From assembly GCA_022713905.1 (NCBI GenBank), contig JAIHTM010000006.1:1-29809 (forward strand): a stretch of DNA of 29,809 bases, written 5' to 3'. Shown piece after piece: positions 16,489 through 24,032 of the stretch. Made by a program: the position numbers and the translations under genes. The stretch is from Collinsella sp. GTDB taxonomy: Bacteria; Actinomycetota; Coriobacteriia; Coriobacteriales; Coriobacteriaceae. Position 1 is the stretch's first letter, and every line of letters starts with the position of its first letter. Below the pieces are notes generated by a model, which was not told the origin of the DNA, did no database searches, and was given only the letters and a program-made list of their open reading frames with translations.

Positions 16489-16521
16489 GCAAGTTCTTGT
16501 CACGGCGTGAGAAAAACTTGC
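16489..16521. repeat. Long hairpin, 15-bp imperfect arms
   Basis: Arms 16489-16503 (GCAAGTTCTTGTCAC) and 16507-16521 match at 13 of 15 with a 3-base loop, flanked by GGCCCC and GGGGC that could extend it. It lies 26 bases beyond the stop of the opposite-strand 719-aa gene, so it may act as its terminator. The form also resembles dispersed REP-like repeats. Confidence 0.55.
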
Positions 16522-16547
16522 AAATTGGGGCGACCGGCATCCGCGAC

Positions 16548-18707
16548 TCAGTCCTGCTTTTCCAGGTCGTATCCCTTTGTATACACGGTAAAGCTAAGGT
16601 CATCGACTGTGCCGGTGCTGTAGACGCATGCGTCGGGCGTGTTCCATGTGTCTTGGACGGTCAGGTCAGTCCAGACACATTCGGGCCCATCAATTCCAAG
16701 CAATGGAACGGGCTTTGCCATCCGATCGGCTCTATTTATCTGCGCGATGGCATCCAGCAACTCGTACAACTTGATATGCCATGAGCTGCATGGGTGCTCG
16801 CCGGGCTCCAAATAATCCAGCGTGCACTTTGATTGTGGGCTTTCGGCGAGCTTGCTCAAGCGCTCAAAAAGCGCTGGGTACTCGGCTGCTGGAAACTCGA
16901 TTTGCGCATACCGATTGCCATCCAAGACGCCTCCGTACCACAGCACGGAGTACGGGTACCCAGTCCTATCCGGACGCTTGATTTTCGCCCTACAATTGGG
17001 CTGGTTGACGATAGACAGCCATGTCCTATAGAGCTCATCGGAAATGAGGTCGTTTGCTTGGTATGCCGGGCCAAGACCATCGAGGACAAAGCTGCCGAGG
17101 CGCTCAAAATAGTGGGCACAATCCGTTAGGCCCTTTTCATATGCCGTTTCGGCCTTTCTCTGTATATTGAGCGAGACGTCGCGGGGCGATTTACGACCAA
17201 GATGCTTCTTGGCGTTAAAGCGCGGGTTGCAATAGAGCTCGGTGTCCTCGTTAAATCGGTCACAGTACTTGCTGTTGGGGCCGGTCGGGAAAAAGAGCGA
17301 GCCGCAGGTTTGGCATGTTATCGGCATAATGCCGCACAGCAATAGTTCGTGAAGGATGCGGGCGTATAGACTGGCGAAGGAACATTCTTCCTCGGTGAAA
17401 TACAACTCGCCGGCCTTTGCAATAATCGCTTGGCGATTCACAAGTTCATCGAGTTCTTCTTGGTTGTTGAGCTCGGCATGCTTGTGGAAGTCTTTCTTTG
17501 CATAGATATCGTTGTCGCGCATCGCCTTGACGTAGTTGGTACGAAATAACTGCATAAAAGGAGCGTTATTCATCTGTTTAATATCATCCAGATGTTTTTC
17601 GAGCCTCTGGACCGTTTCGTTTCCCGGTAGGCGCTTTTTGGCTATGCGCAGAAAACTGTCGCCAAAGACGATGATGCCTGGGAGCTGCTTATCGAATATT
17701 TGAAAACGGCGCGGGTCGCTTGCCCAGATGGCTGCCGGGAATAGCTCCTCTTTCTGCGAGAGCAACTCAGGCGCTCTGGTGTTTTTAAGCAATGGGACAA
17801 GCTCCAAGCATCCCTGGTAGAAAACAATGAGAAGCGCTCGAAAGAGTTCAATATTGGTGCAAACGCAAGCGGTCTCTATTTGAGACTTGACCTTCGGATA
17901 GTTATCTCTTGGATTGTCGTGGTTGTACGGCACCGCTGCCGTTAAATCAATCGAGCCGTATGCGGTTATTATCTTCATGTTGTTTGACTTGAGCTTAAGA
18001 TAAGAGCTGAAGAGCCTTGCCATTTCTTGACTGTTGAGCTGGCTCGATGTGGTGATGACCGCACGGTACAGGTGGTTGATCTCGTCGCACTCAATGGCGT
18101 TGTTGTACATCCAACAGGCGAAATAGCGATAGTCGGGGATTGCCGTGATGTTCATGACGCACTGCCTACAGACGTTTTTTAGAAGATATCTGGCTTCGCC
18201 GGAAATCTCTCCACGCGTATGACGCGTAATGGCTTTATCGAAAAGCGGATTAAAGAAATCGAGATCGAGTTCTTTTTGCTTTTGAAGGAGTAATTCAATT
18301 TCGGCATCGCTCAATCCTGCTTGCATGGACTCTTGGTCAGGATCGTCTGGATCTAGTCTATCGTCATGATCCGGTTCGGCTGCCTGGTCCGTCGAATCGT
18401 TTGACGCGTGGCTAGAAGAGGCGGGGAGTTGGTGAATGGCTCTCTGTAAATCGATATAAAAGGGCTGTTCTGCTTGCTTATAAAAGCCGCCCCCGATTTC
18501 TTTAAAAAGGGAGCTTAGGTCAACGCGTAATAGGTCATTGGCTATGGAGACGAGACCCCATGCTCTTGTGCTGCTGGATTCAATTCCATCTCCAGAGCAA
18601 TCAATCTCTGGCGTCCTGTTAAGAAGAAGCATACGGGGGTTGACAGGAGAGCGAAGAAAGCCGGCTTCAAAACCCCAGCTAAATGGCTCATTTTTGGTTC
18701 CAATCAT
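16548..18707 (-). CDS. 719-aa zinc-ribbon protein, probably DUF6076
   Basis: A mostly helical protein with four cysteines in zinc-ribbon spacing: C465-x2-C468 (CQTCGSLFFP), C482 (KYCDRF) and C493 (YCNPRF). The segment has the look of DUF6076-type proteins and of domesticated transposase or antirepressor zinc fingers, but no function is established. An additional Cys pair lies near 180-185 (VCRQCVM). An acidic low-complexity linker occupies about 105-130 (DHDDRLDPDDPDQ). There is no signal peptide. The ATG at 18705-18707 is preceded on the minus strand by GGAG. It is transcribed against its neighbours, has lower GC, and sits between the restriction operon and the helicase cluster, consistent with separate insertion. 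Its large size suggests a multi-domain regulator or defence effector, which cannot be resolved from sequence reading. Confidence 0.78.
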   Translation of the reverse strand: MIGTKNEPFSWGFEAGFLRSPVNPRMLLLNRTPEIDCSGDGIESSSTRAWGLVSIANDLLRVDLSSLFKEIGGGFYKQAEQPFYIDLQRAIHQLPASSSHASNDSTDQAAEPDHDDRLDPDDPDQESMQAGLSDAEIELLLQKQKELDLDFFNPLFDKAITRHTRGEISGEARYLLKNVCRQCVMNITAIPDYRYFACWMYNNAIECDEINHLYRAVITTSSQLNSQEMARLFSSYLKLKSNNMKIITAYGSIDLTAAVPYNHDNPRDNYPKVKSQIETACVCTNIELFRALLIVFYQGCLELVPLLKNTRAPELLSQKEELFPAAIWASDPRRFQIFDKQLPGIIVFGDSFLRIAKKRLPGNETVQRLEKHLDDIKQMNNAPFMQLFRTNYVKAMRDNDIYAKKDFHKHAELNNQEELDELVNRQAIIAKAGELYFTEEECSFASLYARILHELLLCGIMPITCQTCGSLFFPTGPNSKYCDRFNEDTELYCNPRFNAKKHLGRKSPRDVSLNIQRKAETAYEKGLTDCAHYFERLGSFVLDGLGPAYQANDLISDELYRTWLSIVNQPNCRAKIKRPDRTGYPYSVLWYGGVLDGNRYAQIEFPAAEYPALFERLSKLAESPQSKCTLDYLEPGEHPCSSWHIKLYELLDAIAQINRADRMAKPVPLLGIDGPECVWTDLTVQDTWNTPDACVYSTGTVDDLSFTVYTKGYDLEKQD

Positions 18708-18816
18708 CGATGCTCCAAACAGCCAAAATTTAAAATGTGATAAAAGTTATATTACGCGGCTGTTTGTGGCTGTTCAATGGAATCAAGCGAAAAGGCTTAA
18801 AACCAGGGAGGCCGTT

Positions 18817-19143
18817 ATGTCCGATTGCATCAAGTTCAACGAGGTAAATAGCGATGTCTGCGAGCGCGAGGCGAATGCTCTTCGCGAGATCGTCGTTGTT
18901 GCCATGGGTCGTTTGCGCCAGATGCGCAAGCAGCGTGGGCACGGCTGCATGTCATTGGAAGAGTTCTACGATGCGCTGGATGCTTACGAAGTAATTCGTG
19001 AGCGGGTTGAGGAGCTGGACCAGCTCGGCTTTGAGTTTAGATGGTCATCGGCTTCTGATGTGGGGTTGGATGAGTATACCGAGCCCGGATGGGATGGGAA
19101 CGACAGCTCCCCGCGTGAGCGTGGTCTCGATATCGCTTGTTAA
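18817..19143 (+). CDS. Small acidic hypothetical protein, 108 aa
   Basis: Not recognised. It is largely helical (EREANALREIVVVAMGRLRQM) with a coiled-coil-like middle and an acidic C-terminus. The frame is open upstream to 18538, but that would overlap the divergent 719-aa gene. The ATG at 18817 follows AGGGAGG by about 5 bases and is chosen. It is the first gene after an approximately 110-bp AT-rich divergent gap containing TATATT at about 18748. It precedes the 205-aa gene and the helicase-nuclease on the same strand, so it may be a small regulator or accessory part of that cluster. Confidence 0.72.
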   Translation: MSDCIKFNEVNSDVCEREANALREIVVVAMGRLRQMRKQRGHGCMSLEEFYDALDAYEVIRERVEELDQLGFEFRWSSASDVGLDEYTEPGWDGNDSSPRERGLDIAC

Positions 19144-19174
19144 TTTGTCCGCATGCCGCTTTAGCCTAGGTAAT

Positions 19175-19188
19175 CAATCAATTGATTG
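19175..19188. promoter_or_regulatory. Perfect 14-bp palindrome overlapping a ribosome binding site
   Basis: CAATCAATTGATTG is exactly self-complementary. It ends at the ribosome binding site GGAG of the 205-aa gene, 8 bases before its ATG. A protein bound here, or a hairpin in the mRNA, would block translation or transcription of that gene, so it is a candidate operator. Confidence 0.5.
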
Positions 19189-19196
19189 GAGCAAAC

Positions 19197-19814
19197 ATGC
19201 ATCCGTACGCCGAGTGTGATAACTACCCCATCAGCATCAAGGACGCCGATGGCCCGTTCTTGATTATGGAGGCGACTCTTTTTGGCGGCGATAAGCTCGA
19301 TGATGAGTTTAAGAAAACTGCCACATATAGCTGTTCGTGCGCGACTGTCTCCGCAGCGATTGATATTTGTAGATCAACAACGAACGGTCTTGATGATCCT
19401 TGGTATGAAAGCTGGGAGAAGGCGGTTGAACGCTATCCGCTCGAGGAGCATGAAAGCGCGTCGGCGTTGTATTGGATTGAGCCGACCGACCCGTTCACGG
19501 CCCTGTGTGCCTTTTATCCCCATCCCGATCTTGAGCCGTATGTGGTCGAGGTAATCAGTGCCATTGATACCTATTTGTTGGAGCACGAGTACTGCTCCTA
19601 TACGCTCGATCACTTGGATCTGAAGCACGTTAAAGTTCTGCTCAGCGCTGCTTGGGGGCTGGCACGTATTCTCGAAGAAGCTTGGACTACTCATGACCCC
19701 GATGTTTTGGAAAAGATCGAGGACACTACGTACAACGCATATATAACGGTTAGGGATCTGATTGAGAACGAAGATGCGACTAAAGCCGACCCGAAGGCTG
19801 ATGACGGCCTTTAG
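19197..19814 (+). CDS. Hypothetical protein, 205 aa, upstream of helicase-nuclease
   Basis: Not recognised. The acidic protein starts MHPYAECDNYPISI, is alpha/beta in the first half and helical in the second (VKVLLSAAWGLARILEEAW), with no membrane segment or signal peptide. The ATG at 19197 follows GGAG with 5-base spacing; a TTG at 19182 upstream is in frame but lies inside the palindrome. It is separated from the 108-aa gene by 53 bases and from the helicase gene by 285 bases, in the same direction. It may be part of the helicase cluster, but the gap makes an independent transcript equally possible. Confidence 0.72.
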   Translation: MHPYAECDNYPISIKDADGPFLIMEATLFGGDKLDDEFKKTATYSCSCATVSAAIDICRSTTNGLDDPWYESWEKAVERYPLEEHESASALYWIEPTDPFTALCAFYPHPDLEPYVVEVISAIDTYLLEHEYCSYTLDHLDLKHVKVLLSAAWGLARILEEAWTTHDPDVLEKIEDTTYNAYITVRDLIENEDATKADPKADDGL

Positions 19815-20099
19815 CCGCTGCGCTGGGCAGCACGTCTGAATGGCGAGCCGTCACGCAAAAGTGCGGACGGCCCCGCCAATCTCAGACGCTACATCGTTCC
19901 CTTGCTAGCGGCGTAATGGTCTGCTTGTTTGAGGGGGTTCTCGTAGGCGCACCACTTTGCTTCGCGTGGGTAGCTGCCTACTACTTTTTTCCTTTTTGCC
20001 TTAAGAGGCACTCATGCCGCCTCCCAACCGCCCTGCGTGAGTTTTTGTCCGCACGGGATGGTATTCAACACATGCAACAACTAAATCGGAGGTTTGACC
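19815..20099 (+). other. Intergenic leader before the helicase-nuclease gene
   Basis: 285 bp with no convincing gene. Near its start GCCGTC (19847-19852) pairs with GACGGC (19866-19871), with an inner CGC/GCG pair, making a 9-bp interrupted hairpin without a T-tract that might terminate the 205-aa gene. No clear -35/-10 pair was found for the helicase gene; its ribosome binding site CGGAGG is at 20087-20092. Confidence 0.4.
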
Positions 20100-23000
20100 A
20101 TGGCTACGTGGGATCTCAACTGTCAATCGATTTCGTCGTCTGCGGACGACAAGGAGCTCGCTCCTTATCTTGCACGTCAAAAGGCGATGCGGGAGTTTTT
20201 TGAACGTGCGCTGTTTGTCCCCGAGGGTCAGGACAACAATGGCCTGTACTTTTTGGGCGCCACGACGGGTTCGGGTAAAAACTATACGGCCGAGCAGGTC
20301 ACGGCCGACCTCATCGCCGGTGGCTGGGACGGTTCGGGCTGTTTTAACAAGTGCCCGGGCCGTCGTTACCTGGTGTTTGTGGTGCCGGGTAAGGACAACC
20401 GCGACAACTACGTTGCAGGCGTTCGCAAATTGCTGGTTGACCAGGGCATGGATGGCGATGCCGTGCAGCGCATGGTGTTCGATCTTCCGCGCGCGGGCGA
20501 AAACATCCTGCGTTGGATTGAGACTACGCACGGCAAGGGCGCTGTGGGCGCGCGCGACATCCCGTGTCCCATCGAGGCAGACGACGAAAACTCTCATCGC
20601 ATCATTAAGCGAGCATGGCGCAACGCGATGGAGATCGCCGATGACCTTTTGGGCATCCTTGACACTCGAAATCGCCTGGGAGGTGTCGTAGACCGTTTGA
20701 CCCCCGCCCTTCGCGACAAGCTATCGTCGGCGGATGCGAGCTTGCGTTGGGCTGTGAGCCACGAGCTTAAAAACGTCACGCGCGGTATGGAGGTGATCCC
20801 TCGGATTTGGCCGTCTGCCCTGCTCAATGACGAGAGCATGACGCATGTGATTGCTCTGACACCGCAAAAGCTCATCAATAGGATCGATACGGTGACCGGT
20901 GCAGGCGTTGTGCTCTTTAACGCAATGGCTGCCGAGAAGGCCCTGTTTATCTTTGACGAAATCGACCACATGAAGGCCGACATACTGTCGACGCTGACAG
21001 ACGATCCCGTGACGTTTCAGCCGGACGAAGTGTTGCGCATCCTCGACCGTCATTTTAACGGTGGCGTGGTTGACCCTCTGCTGTTGGGAAATCGCGATCA
21101 ATGGATGGCGGTCTACACGCATGCTTCCACGTCGGGCGATCACAGGGGGTCAAACGCCGAGAGGAACAGGGTTTCGCGAGCGAGCGTAGAGGGGGCTGCC
21201 GAAGAAATCGCCAAGGATGCCAAGAAAATTCAAAAGGCACTTGCCTCTTGTATTAAGGAAATGAAACTGCGCCCGCCTTTTGCGCTGTCTGATGAGGCGA
21301 AAGAAGAGCAACTTTCCGGTCGACATCTTTTTGGCGGCGACGATATCTCGGTGGGCGACAACTCGGTAAACCCGTTGCGTTACAAGTCCAATGAGGGCGG
21401 TACCCACAATATGATTACGGCTCATGGGACGGATGGGCAGCAAACCGTTAACAAGGCGGTTCGTCGTGCGCGTGGCGTCGTTAGGATGGTGGTGGGTCAT
21501 CTTGCCCGCTGCGCCACCCTTATGGACAGCCTGTACTACGGAGGTCTTTCGTACAAGGACGACCTTTCGCGCAAGAACATCATCGATGCCCTGGGCGTTA
21601 GGAACAACCAGACCAGCGAGAGGTATTTTTGGGATTCGTTGATGCTAGCGCTGTTCTTTAAGGACCGCAAGAACGACGAGATCGATGCCGCCGACGACTC
21701 GATGTATGCGCGTGGTGTCGATTATCTAGTGATGGAAACCACCATCGAGCATATGTTTACCACGTATCTAACCAGCCATGGCATTGAGCGCATGCCCGAG
21801 GCCTACCTTGCCTCCATTGCCGCCAAAGCGCCTTGCGTGTGCATGAGCGCAACATGGAGTGCGCCGACCGTCAAAAACTTCAACCTCGATTACCTTGACG
21901 AGGTCCATGGCGTGGTTCGCAAGGACGCTTGGATCGACGAGCTCAACCAGGAGATCGTGCGACAGACCAAGCTGTTTAACAAGCAGGCTGCGAAGGTGTA
22001 CGACGTCGATGTTGCCTGGGTGGATGAGTCCAAGGAGATTGCCGGAATGGCCGCGCTGGCGGGTGGCGCTTTTGGCGGCGTCATTGTGCCGCCCGACGAG
22101 GTGTACGAGCGCGCGATGCGGTTCTTTGACGGGATTGGCGTGAGTGAGGGCCTTGCGGTGCGCCTGCGCTTAAAGATTGCCGACAGGGTGGGCATAAGCG
22201 ACGCCAAGAGCATCGAGTTTGAGTTGAAACGCCTGAGCAAGACGCTTGTTGCCGTGAGTACTTGGGCCCGTGGTGTGGCGCGTAGCGAGCAACAGGCGGG
22301 AGCCGTTTTTACCACGCGCCACATGGGAAACCATGGCGAATTCAATAGTCTGGCGCTGGATCTTGCGCGCGAGATTGTCGCGGAGCTGGTGATTAGAAAC
22401 GTCAAGTGTCCCGAGATGTCGTACGAGAAATCGCTTGAGGCCGCCAAGGACATGGTGCCGTGCTTTAACGCTGCGGAATGGGGTGCAGGTTGGCGTGGCG
22501 CTCAAAAGCGTCTCGAGCTGGGCCAGCCGACCCTGATGTTCATCAATCTTTCGGCCGGTGGCTTTTCCAAGAATCTCAAATACAAGGTGCCGGAGAATCT
22601 ATGCGACATGGTTCGTCAGGTCGATTGTGGCTTTGAAAATGCCGACCGTCGCCCCAAGATGGATCTTGATTTCTTATATATCGAGTCGCCCACAAGTCGT
22701 TTGACCTGGGGAGTGGAGATCAACTCAGATAAGTTTGTCCAGCAGGCGCTACTTGGCGTGGTGGAGCAGGAGGAGCTGGTAGCGCGCGGCGAGGTTCCGT
22801 TTACTCAAAAGCGCCGGAACGTACGGATGTTGCTGTCTGGCGCTAATAAGAGCCTGCCGGTGCGCGACACCCTCTCTTATCAGGTCGAAGGCGCTCGCAT
22901 TGTGGCGCAGGCTGTGGGTCGCCTGATGCGCACGAGTGTAAAGATGCCTTGCGTGCAGGTGATGCTCGACCGCGAGATTGCGAACGATTGCAACTTCTCG

Positions 23001-24032
23001 TTCTTGCATGATTTGCCGATGGGCTACGAGCTTGAGCAGGTGGCTGGTGCCTGTGCCGCTGCCAACAACCATATGACGGACAACAAGGAACACGCTGCCG
23101 TTAAGCAGCAGAACCTTGCCGCCTTTAGGAACAACCTTGCCAAGCAAAAGCACGAGAAGCTGGCGTGGAAAGTTACCTCGCTAAATGCCGGGGACGAAGA
23201 TCTTGCCGCCTTCGATAGCGAGCGCGACTTTTATCTGCATCATTTTTGCCTGCCATGGGAAGATCTTGCGCAATTCCCAGAGCGCCGGAGTACTGCGCTG
23301 CGTATTCCTCATGCCGCAAATGGCTATGCCTATGCAGAAGGCGGGGCATGCAAGGTGCCACGTTTTGAATTCCCCAACTACGATGGTGAGCCTGTCGAGC
23401 AAATTGCCGCTCGTCTGGAGGACTATTGCCGCTGCGGTGCGGGCTATAAGGGCGCAAAGGTTCGTCGGGTGAGTCAGGCTGCGGCGCGTGTGCCCGAGCT
23501 GCTGTCGATTCGTGAGGTGCGCGAGCGCTGGTCTCGCGACGGGGTGCCTTCGACGCTGCAGCCGGCGGCAACGGCACACATGACGCCCTATATGTTCCAG
23601 GCGGTCTACCTTGGTGAGCTGGGAGAATCTGCCGGAAGGGCAATCTTTGAGGCATATTACGACGGCCGTTATTCGCTCACGCGTGGCGATGCTACCCATG
23701 CCGAGACGGGTGGCGACTTTGAGGTACTCGATGCCGCCGGTAACAAGACCGGGGTGTGGATCGACTTTAAGCACTATCGCATCGGTGCCTATATTGCTTA
23801 TGCTCGCGACGGCCGAGAGGCGTCGGATGCCGAGCGCTTTAGGGCCAAGGCTCAAAAGGTTGGGGCTAAGCGCCTGCTAATCGTCAACGTTTTGGCTGAC
23901 GAGGCAGCGCTTGAGTGCGTGCCCAAGGCGCTCGATGCCGAGGGGGCTGTGTTCTCCGTTCCTTACATGGCCGCCGATGGCGCAATCAATCTGGAGATGA
24001 TGGAGGCGATTCGTCGTGCAATCGAAGCATAG
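20100..24032 (+). CDS. DinG-like SF2 helicase fused to a PD-(D/E)xK nuclease
   Basis: 1310 aa. The N-terminal motor has Walker A GATTGSGKN (53-61), Walker B DEID (286-289) and the SAT motif (583-585, VCMSATWSAP). Motif VI is QAVGRLMRT (937-945) followed by VQVMLDREI, which closely follows the DinG/XPD pattern. A long inserted region lies between Walker B and SAT, and no four-cysteine iron-sulphur cluster is evident. The C-terminal 150 residues carry a nuclease signature: D1206 (GGDFEVLD), then D1222-F-K1224 (VWIDFKHYR) and a following KRLLIVNVLAD strand, all typical of the restriction-endonuclease fold. The ATG at 20100 follows CGGAGG. The gene overlaps the next one by 17 bases, so the two products should be made together. 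Predicted role: ATP-driven unwinding coupled to DNA cleavage in defence or plasmid exclusion. Confidence 0.87.
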   Translation: MATWDLNCQSISSSADDKELAPYLARQKAMREFFERALFVPEGQDNNGLYFLGATTGSGKNYTAEQVTADLIAGGWDGSGCFNKCPGRRYLVFVVPGKDNRDNYVAGVRKLLVDQGMDGDAVQRMVFDLPRAGENILRWIETTHGKGAVGARDIPCPIEADDENSHRIIKRAWRNAMEIADDLLGILDTRNRLGGVVDRLTPALRDKLSSADASLRWAVSHELKNVTRGMEVIPRIWPSALLNDESMTHVIALTPQKLINRIDTVTGAGVVLFNAMAAEKALFIFDEIDHMKADILSTLTDDPVTFQPDEVLRILDRHFNGGVVDPLLLGNRDQWMAVYTHASTSGDHRGSNAERNRVSRASVEGAAEEIAKDAKKIQKALASCIKEMKLRPPFALSDEAKEEQLSGRHLFGGDDISVGDNSVNPLRYKSNEGGTHNMITAHGTDGQQTVNKAVRRARGVVRMVVGHLARCATLMDSLYYGGLSYKDDLSRKNIIDALGVRNNQTSERYFWDSLMLALFFKDRKNDEIDAADDSMYARGVDYLVMETTIEHMFTTYLTSHGIERMPEAYLASIAAKAPCVCMSATWSAPTVKNFNLDYLDEVHGVVRKDAWIDELNQEIVRQTKLFNKQAAKVYDVDVAWVDESKEIAGMAALAGGAFGGVIVPPDEVYERAMRFFDGIGVSEGLAVRLRLKIADRVGISDAKSIEFELKRLSKTLVAVSTWARGVARSEQQAGAVFTTRHMGNHGEFNSLALDLAREIVAELVIRNVKCPEMSYEKSLEAAKDMVPCFNAAEWGAGWRGAQKRLELGQPTLMFINLSAGGFSKNLKYKVPENLCDMVRQVDCGFENADRRPKMDLDFLYIESPTSRLTWGVEINSDKFVQQALLGVVEQEELVARGEVPFTQKRRNVRMLLSGANKSLPVRDTLSYQVEGARIVAQAVGRLMRTSVKMPCVQVMLDREIANDCNFSFLHDLPMGYELEQVAGACAAANNHMTDNKEHAAVKQQNLAAFRNNLAKQKHEKLAWKVTSLNAGDEDLAAFDSERDFYLHHFCLPWEDLAQFPERRSTALRIPHAANGYAYAEGGACKVPRFEFPNYDGEPVEQIAARLEDYCRCGAGYKGAKVRRVSQAAARVPELLSIREVRERWSRDGVPSTLQPAATAHMTPYMFQAVYLGELGESAGRAIFEAYYDGRYSLTRGDATHAETGGDFEVLDAAGNKTGVWIDFKHYRIGAYIAYARDGREASDAERFRAKAQKVGAKRLLIVNVLADEAALECVPKALDAEGAVFSVPYMAADGAINLEMMEAIRRAIEA

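Noticed and set aside
16307..16510. Short plus-strand open frame after the restriction operon
   Set aside because: No ribosome binding site, overlaps the hairpin at 16489-16521, and the translation looks random.
18538..18816. Upstream extension of the 108-aa gene
   Set aside because: It overlaps the divergent 719-aa gene and its promoter gap; AGGGAGG precedes the ATG at 18817.
19916..20203. Open frame of 95 codons before the helicase gene
   Set aside because: It overlaps the true helicase start in another frame and lacks a ribosome binding site, although its N-terminus is hydrophobic.
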